Assembly (NCBI RefSeq): GCF_004804335.1 | Contig: NZ_SRXY01000001.1 | Span: 496,001-560,000 of the forward strand | DNA length: 64,000 nucleotides | Origin: Pacificoceanicola onchidii | GTDB taxonomy: Bacteria; Pseudomonadota; Alphaproteobacteria; Rhodobacterales; Rhodobacteraceae | Direction of reading: 5' to 3' | Shown here: piece by piece, positions 1-8,397 of the stretch | Layout of the letters: each line of letters starts with the position of its first letter | Numbering within the stretch: the stretch's first letter is position 1 | The notes under the pieces: generated by a model | Database searches by the model: none | What the model saw: only the letters and a program-made list of their open reading frames with translations | Told to the model about the DNA's origin: nothing | Translations under genes and position numbers: made by a program

Positions 1-469
1 GGGACACCTCGTGTTTTCATCCCTACACGCCAACAGCTCTGTCGGCGCCATCGTGCGCCTGCGCGATCTGGGGCTGGAAAACTTCCTCATCGCCGCCACC
101 CTGCGTGGTGTCATCGCCCAACGCCTCCTGCGAAAGCTTTGCCCGCATTGTGCCGAAGCCGAGCCTCTGGCCGAAGAACACGAACGTCTGTTTGATCGCC
201 ATCGCATCGCTTTGCCCAATGTCACTTACCACCCAGTTGGATGCCCTGAATGTCAGGGCACAGGCCACGCCGGGCGCATGGGGATTTTCGAGATAACGGA
301 GGTAGACGAACGTCTGCGCACCGCCATCGACGGCGGCGAAAGCGAAGCGGCAATCAAGGCGATTGCCCTCGCGCCCGGCGACACGCTGACCGGACAGGGC
401 CTTCAGGCCGTAGCCGATGGGCGTGTCAGCCTTGAAGAGGCGCTGCGCGTGGTCGGGGACGCCACATGA
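1..469 (+). CDS. gspE: Type II secretion ATPase GspE, C-terminal part
   Basis: This is the 3' end of a gene that begins before the window; the frame is open from the first base. GspE is the cytoplasmic ATPase that powers pseudopilus assembly in type II secretion. The visible part starts in the conserved stretch GHLVFSSLHANS (the His-box region) and continues with the RLRDLGL segment. It contains the paired CxxC zinc motif (CPHC and CPEC, about 30 residues apart) found in GspE and PilB ATPases, followed by the GRMGIFEI segment. The Walker A and B boxes lie outside the window. The stop overlaps the gspF start by 4 bases (ATGA), so the two are translationally coupled. The family call is clear from the tetracysteine motif and the neighbouring gspF. 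Confidence 0.93.
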   Translation, partial: GHLVFSSLHANSSVGAIVRLRDLGLENFLIAATLRGVIAQRLLRKLCPHCAEAEPLAEEHERLFDRHRIALPNVTYHPVGCPECQGTGHAGRMGIFEITEVDERLRTAIDGGESEAAIKAIALAPGDTLTGQGLQAVADGRVSLEEALRVVGDAT

Positions 470-1674
470 GAGCCTACAGCTACACGGCCTACACCAGCTC
501 CGGCAAACGCAAGACCGGAACAATTGTGGCCGAGACCGAGGCCCATGCGACAGAACAACTGGCCGAGCAGGACCTGTTCACCTCGGAGCTGACGGAAACC
601 GGCGCGGCCAAAACCGGCAAACGCAGCCTCTTTGCCCGAAAACTGGTGCCGGACTTGCAGGCGGTCTTCACCCGGCAGATGGCGGTGATGTTGGCGGCGG
701 AATTGCCGGTGGATGCCGCTTTGGAGGCCGTCAGAACTGGCGGACATCCGGCGCTTGAAACCGTTGCCGCGCAGGCGCGCGCCGATCTGCTCGACGGCGC
801 GGCGCTCTCGGACGCCTTGGAACAATCGGGCGCAGGCTTCCCCCCCTATTACATCGCCGCCATGCGCGCGGGCGAAGACGCGGGCGAGTTGGCGGCGGTG
901 TTCGGCGAATTGGCGGATCACCTGGAGCAGGAAAACACCGGCAAAGCCCAGATCGCCACGGCGCTGATCTACCCGGCTTTCGTCGCCGCTGTGTCGCTGC
1001 TGGTCTGCGGCATTCTCATGGTCAATGTCGCGCCCGAGATTGTGGCGATGTTCGAAATGACCGGCCGCCCGCTGCCGCCTCTCACGGTTTTCGTGATGGG
1101 CGTCTCGGACGCAATTCGTGCGCATTGGGAGCTGATTTCATGCGGAGTTGCCGCGCTGATCCTGCTGTTTCTGGCAATCCCTCGCGTGCCAGCCCTGAAA
1201 CGGGCCAAAGATCGTGTTCTGCTCAAAACCCCGGTGCTCGGGCGTCTGGCGCGGCTCACGGAGGCGGTGCAATACATGCGCACGCTGGCGCTTGTGCTCG
1301 GCTCCCGCCACGCGGTTCTGAGCGCGGTGGACAGCGCGGCCTCGGTTCTGACAATCGAGGCGTTTCAGACCGAAGCGCAAGACGTCGGCACCGGCGTGCG
1401 GCAGGGGCAAAGCCTCGCCTCCGCCTTGGAATCGCTCAGCATTCTTCCACCCGTATCGCGCCAACTTATTGCGGCAGGAGAGGTTTCTGTGCGCCTGGCC
1501 CGCATGACAGACCGCGCCGCCGCATTAACCGAGCACAGATTGACCACAGAACGCAAAAGAATTGCAGCGTTGCTTGAGCCTATGTTGATGATGGTGGTTG
1601 GCGGTTTGGTGCTGGTGATCGTTCTGGCGATCCTGTTGCCGGTCTTCGATCTTCAATCCGCCGTGGCAGGCTGA
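466..1674 (+). CDS. gspF: Type II secretion inner-membrane platform protein GspF
   Basis: This 402-residue protein has the usual GspF length. GspF is the polytopic inner-membrane platform that couples the GspE ATPase to pseudopilin assembly. It shows a cytoplasmic N-terminal region and two repeated T2SSF domains (roughly residues 65-190 and 265-390). Hydrophobic membrane segments lie near 165-190, 220-240 and 370-395. The first T2SSF domain begins at FTRQMAVMLAAELPVDAAL, a typical family signature. It starts on the ATGA shared with the gspE stop. Only 2 bases separate its stop from the converging gspC-like gene on the other strand, so no separate terminator is visible. The assignment is firm. 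Confidence 0.95.
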   Translation: MRAYSYTAYTSSGKRKTGTIVAETEAHATEQLAEQDLFTSELTETGAAKTGKRSLFARKLVPDLQAVFTRQMAVMLAAELPVDAALEAVRTGGHPALETVAAQARADLLDGAALSDALEQSGAGFPPYYIAAMRAGEDAGELAAVFGELADHLEQENTGKAQIATALIYPAFVAAVSLLVCGILMVNVAPEIVAMFEMTGRPLPPLTVFVMGVSDAIRAHWELISCGVAALILLFLAIPRVPALKRAKDRVLLKTPVLGRLARLTEAVQYMRTLALVLGSRHAVLSAVDSAASVLTIEAFQTEAQDVGTGVRQGQSLASALESLSILPPVSRQLIAAGEVSVRLARMTDRAAALTEHRLTTERKRIAALLEPMLMMVVGGLVLVIVLAILLPVFDLQSAVAG

Positions 1675-1676
1675 CG

Positions 1677-2168
1677 TTACTCGACGAACTCCAGCAACTC
1701 GGGTGCATCGCCGTCGCGGGAGACCCAGACGCCCGCGTCGTCAATGCGCACAACTTCAATACCGTCGCGCAGCATATGACCGGGCCTGACAAGCTGTTCG
1801 CCGGTGGCGTGGTTGATCATCGCCCAGGTCACATCCTCCATCTGCACCATGCCCTTGAGCTCATAGCCCAAGGTCTCGAGCGGCGGTTTGGGGGGCTTGG
1901 GCGGTTGCGGTTCTTCGCGCGGCGGCGGCGGGGGCGGTGGTGCGGGCGGCTTGGGCGGCTTGGGCGGCTGCGGCTCGCCAAAGACGGCGGGCCAGCCGCG
2001 TGGCGGGACTGGCGGGGCCGGTTCTGCCGTTCCGGTATCGCCGTCCGGCACAGCCGCCAAGGCCACTTCCGGCTCGGGCGCATTCACAGCCGTCCAGAGC
2101 GCAAACCCCGTTTGCCCGGCGAAAGCCAGTAGCGCAAAGGTCACAATCCACGCCAAGACGCGCATCAA
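1677..2168 (-). CDS. gspC: GspC-like inner-membrane T2SS protein, short, with proline-rich linker
   Basis: This 163-residue protein has one N-terminal membrane segment (residues 4-27). A very proline-rich stretch (about 50-98, alternating PP, PPKPP and an octaproline-like run) follows, then a compact domain (about 100-163) with the pattern GYELKGMVQMED and a later VRPGHML. That C-terminal part resembles the GspC homology region, which links the inner-membrane platform to the GspD secretin in the periplasm. The protein is about half the usual GspC length and I see no PDZ domain. It lies on the strand opposite to gspEF and gspG-M, which is unusual. The call rests on architecture and location. 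A PilP- or TonB-like bridging protein is the main alternative. Confidence 0.68.
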   Translation of the reverse strand: MMRVLAWIVTFALLAFAGQTGFALWTAVNAPEPEVALAAVPDGDTGTAEPAPPVPPRGWPAVFGEPQPPKPPKPPAPPPPPPPREEPQPPKPPKPPLETLGYELKGMVQMEDVTWAMINHATGEQLVRPGHMLRDGIEVVRIDDAGVWVSRDGDAPELLEFVE

Positions 2169-2276
2169 ATCCGCCCAAATCAGTGTTCAGCCCGCCGCGC
2201 CGTAGACGCATGGACCCGTATTGCCTATACTCCTTTGATAATACGCGACAAGAAACAAGCGTAAAAGAGAGCAGAC

Positions 2277-2789
2277 ATGCAGGTAACCTCTATCCTCCGG
2301 GCCGGCTTTGCCGGTGTGGCACTGCTGGCGTTGAGCAGTTGTGACGAAACGGCCGTTTCCGGCGGCAGCTTCAAGGCGAAATATGCCGTGGCCCGTGATG
2401 CGCTTGAGAACGGTCAGTATGATCGTGCCAAACGCCAGTATCTCGCGCTGATCAAGGAAGCCGGACCGCTGGCTTCGCGACTGCAGCTTGAATATGCCCA
2501 TGCCGAATTGCGCAGCGGAAACTACGCGCAGGCCGCAAGCATTGCTTCCAATCTGGCCGCCTCCCAAAGCGGCAAGGCGCGCGCCTCTTCTTTGTCCGTA
2601 CAAGGCACGGCGCAGCACGAACTGGCGCTGGAACTGCTTGCCGAAGGGCAGAAATCCGGCGCGAAAGAGCAACTCAAAGGCGCCGAGAAAGCTCTGGCGA
2701 CGGTGATCAAGGACCATCCGGATCTCGATCCGATCGGCTCGCTTGCCGGGCGATTGGGCCAAATTCGCAAGACGCTGAAAACGCTCTGA
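2277..2789 (+). CDS. TPR-like lipoprotein inside the T2SS locus
   Basis: This 170-residue protein has a short hydrophobic signal (residues 5-21) ending in the lipobox LSSC, so it should be lipid-anchored. The mature part is helical and alanine-rich with tetratricopeptide-like pairs, for example YAVARDALENGQYDRAKRQY and LEYAHAELRSGNYAQAASIA. No enzyme motif is seen. An AGAG stretch about 5 bases before the ATG can serve as ribosome site. It is divergent from the gspC-like gene, with 108 bases between the starts, and convergent with the Sel1 gene (1 base between stops). A lipoprotein in this position could act as a pilotin or accessory factor for the secretin. That role is inferred from location only. 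Confidence 0.7.
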   Translation: MQVTSILRAGFAGVALLALSSCDETAVSGGSFKAKYAVARDALENGQYDRAKRQYLALIKEAGPLASRLQLEYAHAELRSGNYAQAASIASNLAASQSGKARASSLSVQGTAQHELALELLAEGQKSGAKEQLKGAEKALATVIKDHPDLDPIGSLAGRLGQIRKTLKTL

Positions 2790-2790
2790 C

Positions 2791-4002
2791 CTACTGCTGA
2801 ACGCGGGCTTCGGCCATCTTCTGTGCCTCTGCGATCTGGCCGGGTGTCATCCGGCTGGCCAAGGCGGCGCTCAGATCCAAAGCCTGATCAAAACCGGCCG
2901 TGCCTGCCAACACCAGCCACATGTAGCCGGTGGCATAGTCCTGCGGCACCACGCGGCCTTCGAAATACATCAGGGCAAGGTTGGTCATGGCCGCCGGGTT
3001 CCCGGCCTGCGCCGCTGCATTGAACAGTTGAGCCGCCTGCTGGATGTCGGCGAAGCCCGGGTTTTCGAGCTGCATCAGAATCCATCCGGCGGAAAACAGC
3101 GCCAGTGGATCGCGCGCGCGCACACCGTTCTGGATCTTGGCCATGCCCTCTTCGCTCATGTCTGGCGGCAGGATACGCGGATCAAAGACGACGCGGGGCA
3201 GCCCTGCGGGCGCGCCGGGCGCTTGAGCGTCCCCGGCTGCCAAGCGGTAAAGCTCATGCGCGCGGGCCTCATCCTGATCCACGCCAAAGCCGTTTTCAAA
3301 CATGACCCCGAGATTGCGCAGGGCCACGTCCAACCCCTGCGATGCGGCTGACTCGAACAAGGCAACGGCCCGCGCATAATCCTGCGGCACACCCTCACCA
3401 CGTACATAAAGCAGACCGAGGTTGTTCTGCGCTCGTGCATGGCCGCGTTCCGCCGGGCCTTCATAGAGCGCTTTGGCGCGGAGCAGGTCCTGCGCGACGC
3501 CTTTGCCGTTCTGGTACAGGACGCCGAGACTGACGGATGCGTCCTCAAACCCCTGCTCAGCTGCTTTTGCGTAAGCTTCGGCGGCGCGGGCAAAATCTGC
3601 CGGGTCTTCGCTGCCGGTTTCCAGCGCCGTGCCATAGTCATGCAAATACCGCGCTTCGCCGGTTTGTGCCGCCTTGGCGAGCCATGAAAGCCCTGCCGCG
3701 CGGTTCTGATCGACACCGATGCCGGTAAAGTAATACTGGCCGAGCCGGTGCGCCGCTGCGGCGCTGCCCTGCTCCGCTGCCTTAGTAAACCATGCCGCAG
3801 CAGAGGCGTAGTTCTGCAAAACCCCTTCCCCGTTCTCAAGCCGCAGGCCAAGCGCGAATTGCGCAGACACATCGCCGCCGGTCGCAGCTGTCTGAACCTC
3901 ATTCAACGGGGCCGACTGCCAGCGGTTGCCTTCTTCACTCAAGGTAGGGCTTGCCGAGAGGGCCAGGATCAGCGCCAGCGTGGACGCAATCCTGCGGCTC
4001 AT
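2791..4002 (-). CDS. Exported Sel1-repeat protein (403 residues)
   Basis: An N-terminal signal peptide (residues 1-22, hydrophobic core LALILALSA) is followed by about seven or eight Sel1 repeats. These are ~36-residue helix pairs with the pattern A...LG..Y..G.GV.QD...A..W...AA..G. Examples are LGLLYVRGEGVPQDYARAV and LGVMFENGFGVDQDEARA. Sel1 proteins act as scaffolds for protein-protein contacts; no catalytic motif is visible. Its start overlaps the stop of the upstream Sel1 gene by 4 bases, so the two are co-translated. Its last ~50 residues (WLVLAG...MTPGQIAEAQKMA) closely resemble the end of the upstream paralogue, which points to duplication. Location suggests a periplasmic helper to the T2SS, which is inference. 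Confidence 0.85.
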   Translation of the reverse strand: MSRRIASTLALILALSASPTLSEEGNRWQSAPLNEVQTAATGGDVSAQFALGLRLENGEGVLQNYASAAAWFTKAAEQGSAAAAHRLGQYYFTGIGVDQNRAAGLSWLAKAAQTGEARYLHDYGTALETGSEDPADFARAAEAYAKAAEQGFEDASVSLGVLYQNGKGVAQDLLRAKALYEGPAERGHARAQNNLGLLYVRGEGVPQDYARAVALFESAASQGLDVALRNLGVMFENGFGVDQDEARAHELYRLAAGDAQAPGAPAGLPRVVFDPRILPPDMSEEGMAKIQNGVRARDPLALFSAGWILMQLENPGFADIQQAAQLFNAAAQAGNPAAMTNLALMYFEGRVVPQDYATGYMWLVLAGTAGFDQALDLSAALASRMTPGQIAEAQKMAEARVQQ

Positions 4003-5552
4003 TCGCCTGCTCCTGTGGCCTGCGCCGGCGGGCGGGCCTGTTCAAAGAACTGGCGCGCGGCGGTCTGCGCTTCGGCAACCTGTTCGGCGGTCATCAGATC
4101 GGCAGCGATCCCGCGCATTTCCAACGCGTCAGAACTGCCGCCAGCGGCCGCAATGTTCAGCCATTTGTGCGCCGTGATATAGTCCTGCTCGACCCCGGTG
4201 CCCTTCATGTAGGCCAGTCCAAGCTGATGCTGTGCAACAACATCTCCCGCCTCAGCCGCCGTGGTCAGCAAAGCCGATGCTTCTGCAGGATCGCCGTCGT
4301 TAGCCAGCAACCAGAGCGCAAGCGCCGTGCGCGCGGGGCGCAGCCCTTCGTCGGAGCGCGCTTTGAGCCAGGCAAGCGCGGCTTCATCGCCGTTCTGCGC
4401 GGCGGCCATAGCCCAGGGTACGGCGCGGTGCGGGGCAAGCAAGCCATCGAGTTTGCCCTCTCCAGCGCGCTGGCCAAGCACCAAAATCGCCTCTTCGCTG
4501 CCGGCCTCAACCGCCTTGCGGTAATACTCGACCGCCTTCTCCATATCCCCCGGCTGCCCCTCGAACCCGTCTTCGAGCAGGCGGGCCATTCCCAGCATGG
4601 CGCGCGGATACCCGGCATCGGCGGCGCGCGAATAAAACTGCATCGCCAATGCCGGGTTCGGTGTTACCCCGTTGGCGCCGCGAAAGGCATCGGCAAGATC
4701 GGTCATGGCCGTCATGTCACCACTGTTTGCCGCCTGTTGTAGCCAGCGTTGACCTTCGCCCAGGTTCTGCTCCAGCCCATCGCCCTTGAGGTACTTCCGC
4801 CCCAAAGCGGTCTGAGCCCGAATGAAGCCAGCTTCAGCAGAGCGGCGCAGCCAATTGGCCGCCTGCGCCCTGTCCTGCGCCAAGCCCTGACCGCTATCGA
4901 GCGCGAAAGACAGGAAGTACTGCGCTTCCGCATGGCCGCCAGCAGCGGCTTCGGTCAGCCAGCGCACGGCCTGCTCGGTGTTCTGTTCTGCGCCCACGCC
5001 GCGCGCGTAGGCGCGGCTCAGTTCGAACATCGCGGACACATTGCCGTTTTCGGCGGAGGCCAGGAACCATGTCACCGCATCCTCGGCGCTTTGCGTAATC
5101 CCGGTGCCGCGCGCATAGAGCAGGCCAAGATAATACTGCGCCTCTGAGTTGCCTCGCGCTGCCGCACTCTTGAGCAAGCTCACGGCGCGTTCAGGATTGC
5201 GCTCCGGCCCGCCCTGCGCGCCACTGAGGTAGAGCCGGGCAAGCAGAACCATGGCGTCGATCTGATTGGCCGTCGAGGCTTTCTCCAGCCAGTCACGCGC
5301 GCCCATCAAGTCCGCCGGACCGCCCCGCCCTTCGATCAACACCCGTCCATAGCGGTACATGGCGAAAGGCGTGCCTTCGGTTTCCGCCAGAGTTTTGAGA
5401 CCTTCGCGAACCGTCACAAAATCTCCGGCGGCCCAGGCTGCTTCGATCTGGGTCATGGTGAGCGGCTCTTGCGCGGTTTCCTGTGCCAGTGCGGGCAGCG
5501 GAGACAGGGCGAGCAGAAGGGTCAGAGGCAATACGGACTTTGAAAAAGGCAT
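3999..5552 (-). CDS. Exported Sel1-repeat protein (517 residues)
   Basis: A signal peptide (residues 1-23, cleavage expected after ALA) precedes about eleven Sel1 repeats covering most of the protein. Examples are YYLGLLYARGTGITQSAEDAV and LGLAYMKGTGVEQDYITA shortened to its core. It is first in a two-gene unit with the shorter paralogue. Both end in a similar segment (HKWLNIAA...LMTAEQVAEAQ here). Repeats make it a likely adaptor or scaffold; no enzyme residues are evident. The 94 bases between its start and the gspO stop hold no gene and probably the promoter. Sel1 genes are not a standard part of T2SS operons, so their place between gspC and gspO is notable. Confidence 0.86.
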   Translation of the reverse strand: MPFSKSVLPLTLLLALSPLPALAQETAQEPLTMTQIEAAWAAGDFVTVREGLKTLAETEGTPFAMYRYGRVLIEGRGGPADLMGARDWLEKASTANQIDAMVLLARLYLSGAQGGPERNPERAVSLLKSAAARGNSEAQYYLGLLYARGTGITQSAEDAVTWFLASAENGNVSAMFELSRAYARGVGAEQNTEQAVRWLTEAAAGGHAEAQYFLSFALDSGQGLAQDRAQAANWLRRSAEAGFIRAQTALGRKYLKGDGLEQNLGEGQRWLQQAANSGDMTAMTDLADAFRGANGVTPNPALAMQFYSRAADAGYPRAMLGMARLLEDGFEGQPGDMEKAVEYYRKAVEAGSEEAILVLGQRAGEGKLDGLLAPHRAVPWAMAAAQNGDEAALAWLKARSDEGLRPARTALALWLLANDGDPAEASALLTTAAEAGDVVAQHQLGLAYMKGTGVEQDYITAHKWLNIAAAGGSSDALEMRGIAADLMTAEQVAEAQTAARQFFEQARPPAQATGAGE

Positions 5553-5646
5553 GGGTCTCTCGATCGTTTGGTGCGACGCATTCGGGCAAATCGACCCGGC
5601 GTCAGGCGGAGCCTAGAGTCAGGGTGCTTCGATTGCAACGCTGACC

Positions 5647-6405
5647 CTATATCGCCCCGCCAGCCCGGAGAACCCAGAGCACGGCCGCCGCCGCGCAAAG
5701 GGCAGCACCGAACGGCAATCGCTGATCTGCTCTGATCTGCCCCGCGCGCAGAACCAGCGCCGCGATCAACCCGCCGAGAGAGGCGATCAGGACCAGAAGC
5801 GGCAGATCGAACGGCCCGGCAAAGGCTCCGAGGCCAGCCATCAGTTTGACATCCCCGAGCCCAAGCCCTTCGCGCCCCCGCAAGGTCCGATAAAGAACGC
5901 GGATCAGGAAAAAGGCCCCGCTGCCGAGGCAGGCACCGATCAGCGCCAACTGCAAGGATCCGGCAAACCAGGCCAGAGCCAGGGCCAGCACCAACAGCAT
6001 CGCGTTCAATACATCAGGCAGGCGCATCCAAAGCGCGTCTGCAAACCCAAGTGCCAGAAGCACCCACAAAAACCCTGCCGTCAGCCAGAGGGTCAGACCT
6101 GACGCCCCAGAGGCCACCGCGCAGACGCCCACACCCAGTGCGGCGATTTCGATATAGAGAAGCCATGCGGGCAGAGCTGCCCGGCAGCTACGGCACCGCC
6201 CGCCGTTCAGGGCAAACGACAAAATCGGGATCAGATCGCGCGCGGCAAGCCGGGTGCCGCAGGCACGGCACGCAGACGGACGGGTCACCACATTTTCCCC
6301 GCGCGGCAGACGATCCACCAGCACCCCGAGGTGCGAGCCGATAAAGGGCGACAGGATGATGAGCAGCGCGGCTTGGGTCACTGTGTCGATTTCGGGGCTG
6401 GTCAT
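5647..6405 (-). CDS. gspO: Prepilin peptidase (type IV leader peptidase)
   Basis: This 252-residue polytopic membrane enzyme cleaves and N-methylates the pseudopilins encoded next door. It shows the cytoplasmic zinc-binding part with two CxxC pairs (CRACG and CRSC). The two catalytic aspartates of this family are visible as ADALWMRLPD and GLGLGDVK (the GxGD motif). About seven or eight hydrophobic segments are present. The open frame runs 150 codons further upstream, but that extension is antisense to gspG and has no membrane or leader character. I therefore place the start at ATG 6405 (protein beginning MTSPEI). The gene is divergent from gspG, with 78 bases between starts that must hold both promoters. 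Confidence 0.93.
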   Translation of the reverse strand: MTSPEIDTVTQAALLIILSPFIGSHLGVLVDRLPRGENVVTRPSACRACGTRLAARDLIPILSFALNGGRCRSCRAALPAWLLYIEIAALGVGVCAVASGASGLTLWLTAGFLWVLLALGFADALWMRLPDVLNAMLLVLALALAWFAGSLQLALIGACLGSGAFFLIRVLYRTLRGREGLGLGDVKLMAGLGAFAGPFDLPLLVLIASLGGLIAALVLRAGQIRADQRLPFGAALCAAAAVLWVLRAGGAI

Positions 6406-6483
6406 CCGGGGGGACTTGGTGCGAGGAATGGACAAAAGTTTGAAAGCCACCTTATCATACCCCCATTCAGACGAAAGCGTACC

Positions 6484-6945
6484 ATGACCCCGACTCCTTG
6501 CCAGACCGCCCCGAACCCTTCTCGCCGAGACGAAGGATTTTCGCTGTTGGAACTGATGGTTGTCGTGGTGATCCTGTCGATCCTCGCACTGGTTATCGTG
6601 CCGCGCGTCATCGACCGCCCGGATCAGGCACGCGCCGCGCGGGCGCAATCGGACATCGCCGCCATCGTCAGCGCCATCAATCTCTACCGGCTGGACAATT
6701 TCCGGTATCCAACCGCCGCGCAGGGGTTGTCTGCGCTTGTTGACAAGCCAACCAGCGATCCGGTGCCCGCCAACTATGCCGCCAACGGCTATATGGACCG
6801 GATGCCCGTGGATCCCTGGGGGCAGCCTTATCAATACCTTGAACCGGGCGTGCACGGAGAGTTTGACGTGTTTTCCTATGGCGCGGATGGTGTTGCGGGC
6901 GGATCGGGCGCGGATGCGGACATCGGTTCATGGACCGTGCAGTAA
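6484..6945 (+). CDS. gspG: Major pseudopilin GspG
   Basis: This 153-residue protein has the prepilin cleavage and helix pattern G|FSLLELMVVVVILSIL, with Glu at +5. The C-terminal half has the GspG features PWGQPYQYL and a late ADG...GADADIGSW segment, which forms the calcium site in this family. It polymerises into the periplasmic pseudopilus that pushes substrates through GspD. The start chosen is ATG 6484 (protein beginning MTPTPC). The in-frame upstream extension lies over the gspO gene and is unlikely. It is the first gene of gspGHIJKLM, and its end overlaps gspH by 16 bases. Confidence 0.95.
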   Translation: MTPTPCQTAPNPSRRDEGFSLLELMVVVVILSILALVIVPRVIDRPDQARAARAQSDIAAIVSAINLYRLDNFRYPTAAQGLSALVDKPTSDPVPANYAANGYMDRMPVDPWGQPYQYLEPGVHGEFDVFSYGADGVAGGSGADADIGSWTVQ

Positions 6946-7388
6946 CGCCTGACGCGAAAGACGACGGCTTCACGCTGATCGAGCTTCTGGTCAGCGTTGC
7001 GATCATCTCTGTTCTGTCCGTCGGCGCGAGCCTTGCCGTCTCGCGCGGGACCGGCCAGCAACAAAGCGACATGTCCCTGTTCCAGAGCCGCTATGAAACC
7101 GCACGGCAGATGGCTGTGCTTGGCCAGCAAACCATGGGTTTGGACATTGCTCCGGGCGGGCTACGGTCCGTGACCAAGGACCTGTCGGGCTGGCAAAAAC
7201 CCGGACAGTTGCAGCGCTGGCGAGGCCGCGTGTCGCTGTCCGCTGACCGTACCGCGCCGCCGGGCGTGCCTGCGCCGGATCTGGTTTTTCTGGCGAATGG
7301 ACAGACCAACGCCTTTCGCGTCGCCTTTGGCTCCAGTGGATTTTGCGAAAGTGACGGCTGGACGGGGCTGACATGTTCCGGAGACTGA
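6930..7388 (+). CDS. gspH: Minor pseudopilin GspH
   Basis: This 152-residue protein has a prepilin leader ending in G and the helix FTLIELLVSVAIISVLSVG with Glu +5. The rest is a small beta-rich domain with no strong motif. Its position directly after gspG, and the order G-H-I-J-K, support GspH, a minor pseudopilin of the tip complex region. It overlaps gspG by 16 bases and gspI by 16 bases, so expression is coupled. Confidence 0.87.
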   Translation: MDRAVTPDAKDDGFTLIELLVSVAIISVLSVGASLAVSRGTGQQQSDMSLFQSRYETARQMAVLGQQTMGLDIAPGGLRSVTKDLSGWQKPGQLQRWRGRVSLSADRTAPPGVPAPDLVFLANGQTNAFRVAFGSSGFCESDGWTGLTCSGD

Positions 7389-7747
7389 AGCGGGGCCGTT
7401 CCGACAAGGGATTGACGCTGGTCGAACTGGCGGTTGCCATTCTTGTGCTGTCGATCGGCAGCATCGCCGCCCTGCGCGCCGCCGATCAATCCGCACGCGT
7501 GGTGGGCGGTGAAATGCCCCGCCTGCTGGCGCGTATCGCAGCCATGAACCGGGCCGAGGAACTGCGTCTTGCCGCCCCGCTGTTCAGTACCTTGCCCGCC
7601 AGCACGCAGATTGGCGAGAGCTTGATCACCTTAGTGACAGAGACCGAACGCACCGCAGGCGGATTGATCCGCGCCACCGTGACCGCCCGGACCGAAAGCG
7701 GCGAAGGCGCGTCCTTGGTGGTCTACCTGCCGGGGGCCGGGCTGTGA
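7373..7747 (+). CDS. gspI: Minor pseudopilin GspI
   Basis: This 124-residue protein has the prepilin signature G|LTLVELAVAILVLSIGSIAALRA after a short basic leader (KRGRSDK). The conserved AEELRLAA segment follows, as expected for GspI. GspI nucleates the pseudopilus tip with GspJ and GspK. The length is normal. The stop TGA overlaps the GTG start of gspJ. The assignment rests on the leader type plus gene order. Confidence 0.9.
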   Translation: MFRRLKRGRSDKGLTLVELAVAILVLSIGSIAALRAADQSARVVGGEMPRLLARIAAMNRAEELRLAAPLFSTLPASTQIGESLITLVTETERTAGGLIRATVTARTESGEGASLVVYLPGAGL

Positions 7748-8397
7748 ACGGGCGCGGCGGAGGGGACAAGGGCCTGAGCCTGATCGAGCTGGTGGTGGCC
7801 ATGGCGATCTTTGCGCTGGTGGCCATCATGGGCGCGCAAACGCTGACCGGGATGCTGCGGATGCGCAACGGAATTACGGCCCGTTCCGATGACGCGGCTG
7901 CGCTGGCCGAAGCGACCAGCCTGCTGCGCGCGGATATGGCCGCCGCCATCCCCATGCTGTTCTTTGCGCCGGATGTTTCCTACGCCGAGTCCGCAATTTT
8001 GTTTGAGTCCGGTGAGCTTGGCCTGTCCGTCGGCGGACAGCGCGGGATGCTGACCGGCGACAACGACATTCCTCTGAGCCGCGTCAGCTGGCGCATCGAA
8101 GACGGTACGCTGATCCGTCGCACATGGCCCACGCTGACCCCAGCCGCCACCGTGCGCCCCACCCCGGACCAGCCGGTGATGCAAGGCGTCGACGCGCTGC
8201 GGCTGCGCAGCTATCTGCCGGATGTCGGCTGGGTCGAGGGTCTGCGCGTGCCATCCAACACACAAGACCAGGCGGTAGACGGCGACGAAGGAGCGCTCAT
8301 TGCCTCAAGTTATTCCAGCGGCTTGCCGCTGGGCCTGGAAATCACCCTGATAACCCGCGACTACGGCGCGATTCCCATCGTGGAGCGGCTGCAATGA
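7744..8397 (+). CDS. gspJ: Minor pseudopilin GspJ
   Basis: This 217-residue protein has the prepilin cleavage site G|LSLIELVVAMAIFALVAIMGAQ. A central part with ...RSDDAAALAEATSLLRADMAAA and ...VSWRIEDGTLIRRTWP is typical of the GspJ fold. It starts with GTG at 7744 inside the stop of gspI. GspJ joins GspI and GspK in the trimer at the pseudopilus tip. It overlaps gspK by 4 bases (ATGA). Confidence 0.92.
   Translation: MNGRGGGDKGLSLIELVVAMAIFALVAIMGAQTLTGMLRMRNGITARSDDAAALAEATSLLRADMAAAIPMLFFAPDVSYAESAILFESGELGLSVGGQRGMLTGDNDIPLSRVSWRIEDGTLIRRTWPTLTPAATVRPTPDQPVMQGVDALRLRSYLPDVGWVEGLRVPSNTQDQAVDGDEGALIASSYSSGLPLGLEITLITRDYGAIPIVERLQ

Noticed and set aside
2221-2242. TTGCCT and GATAAT as promoter of the lipoprotein gene
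   Set aside because: Only 10 bases between the hexamers, too short for a sigma-70 promoter.
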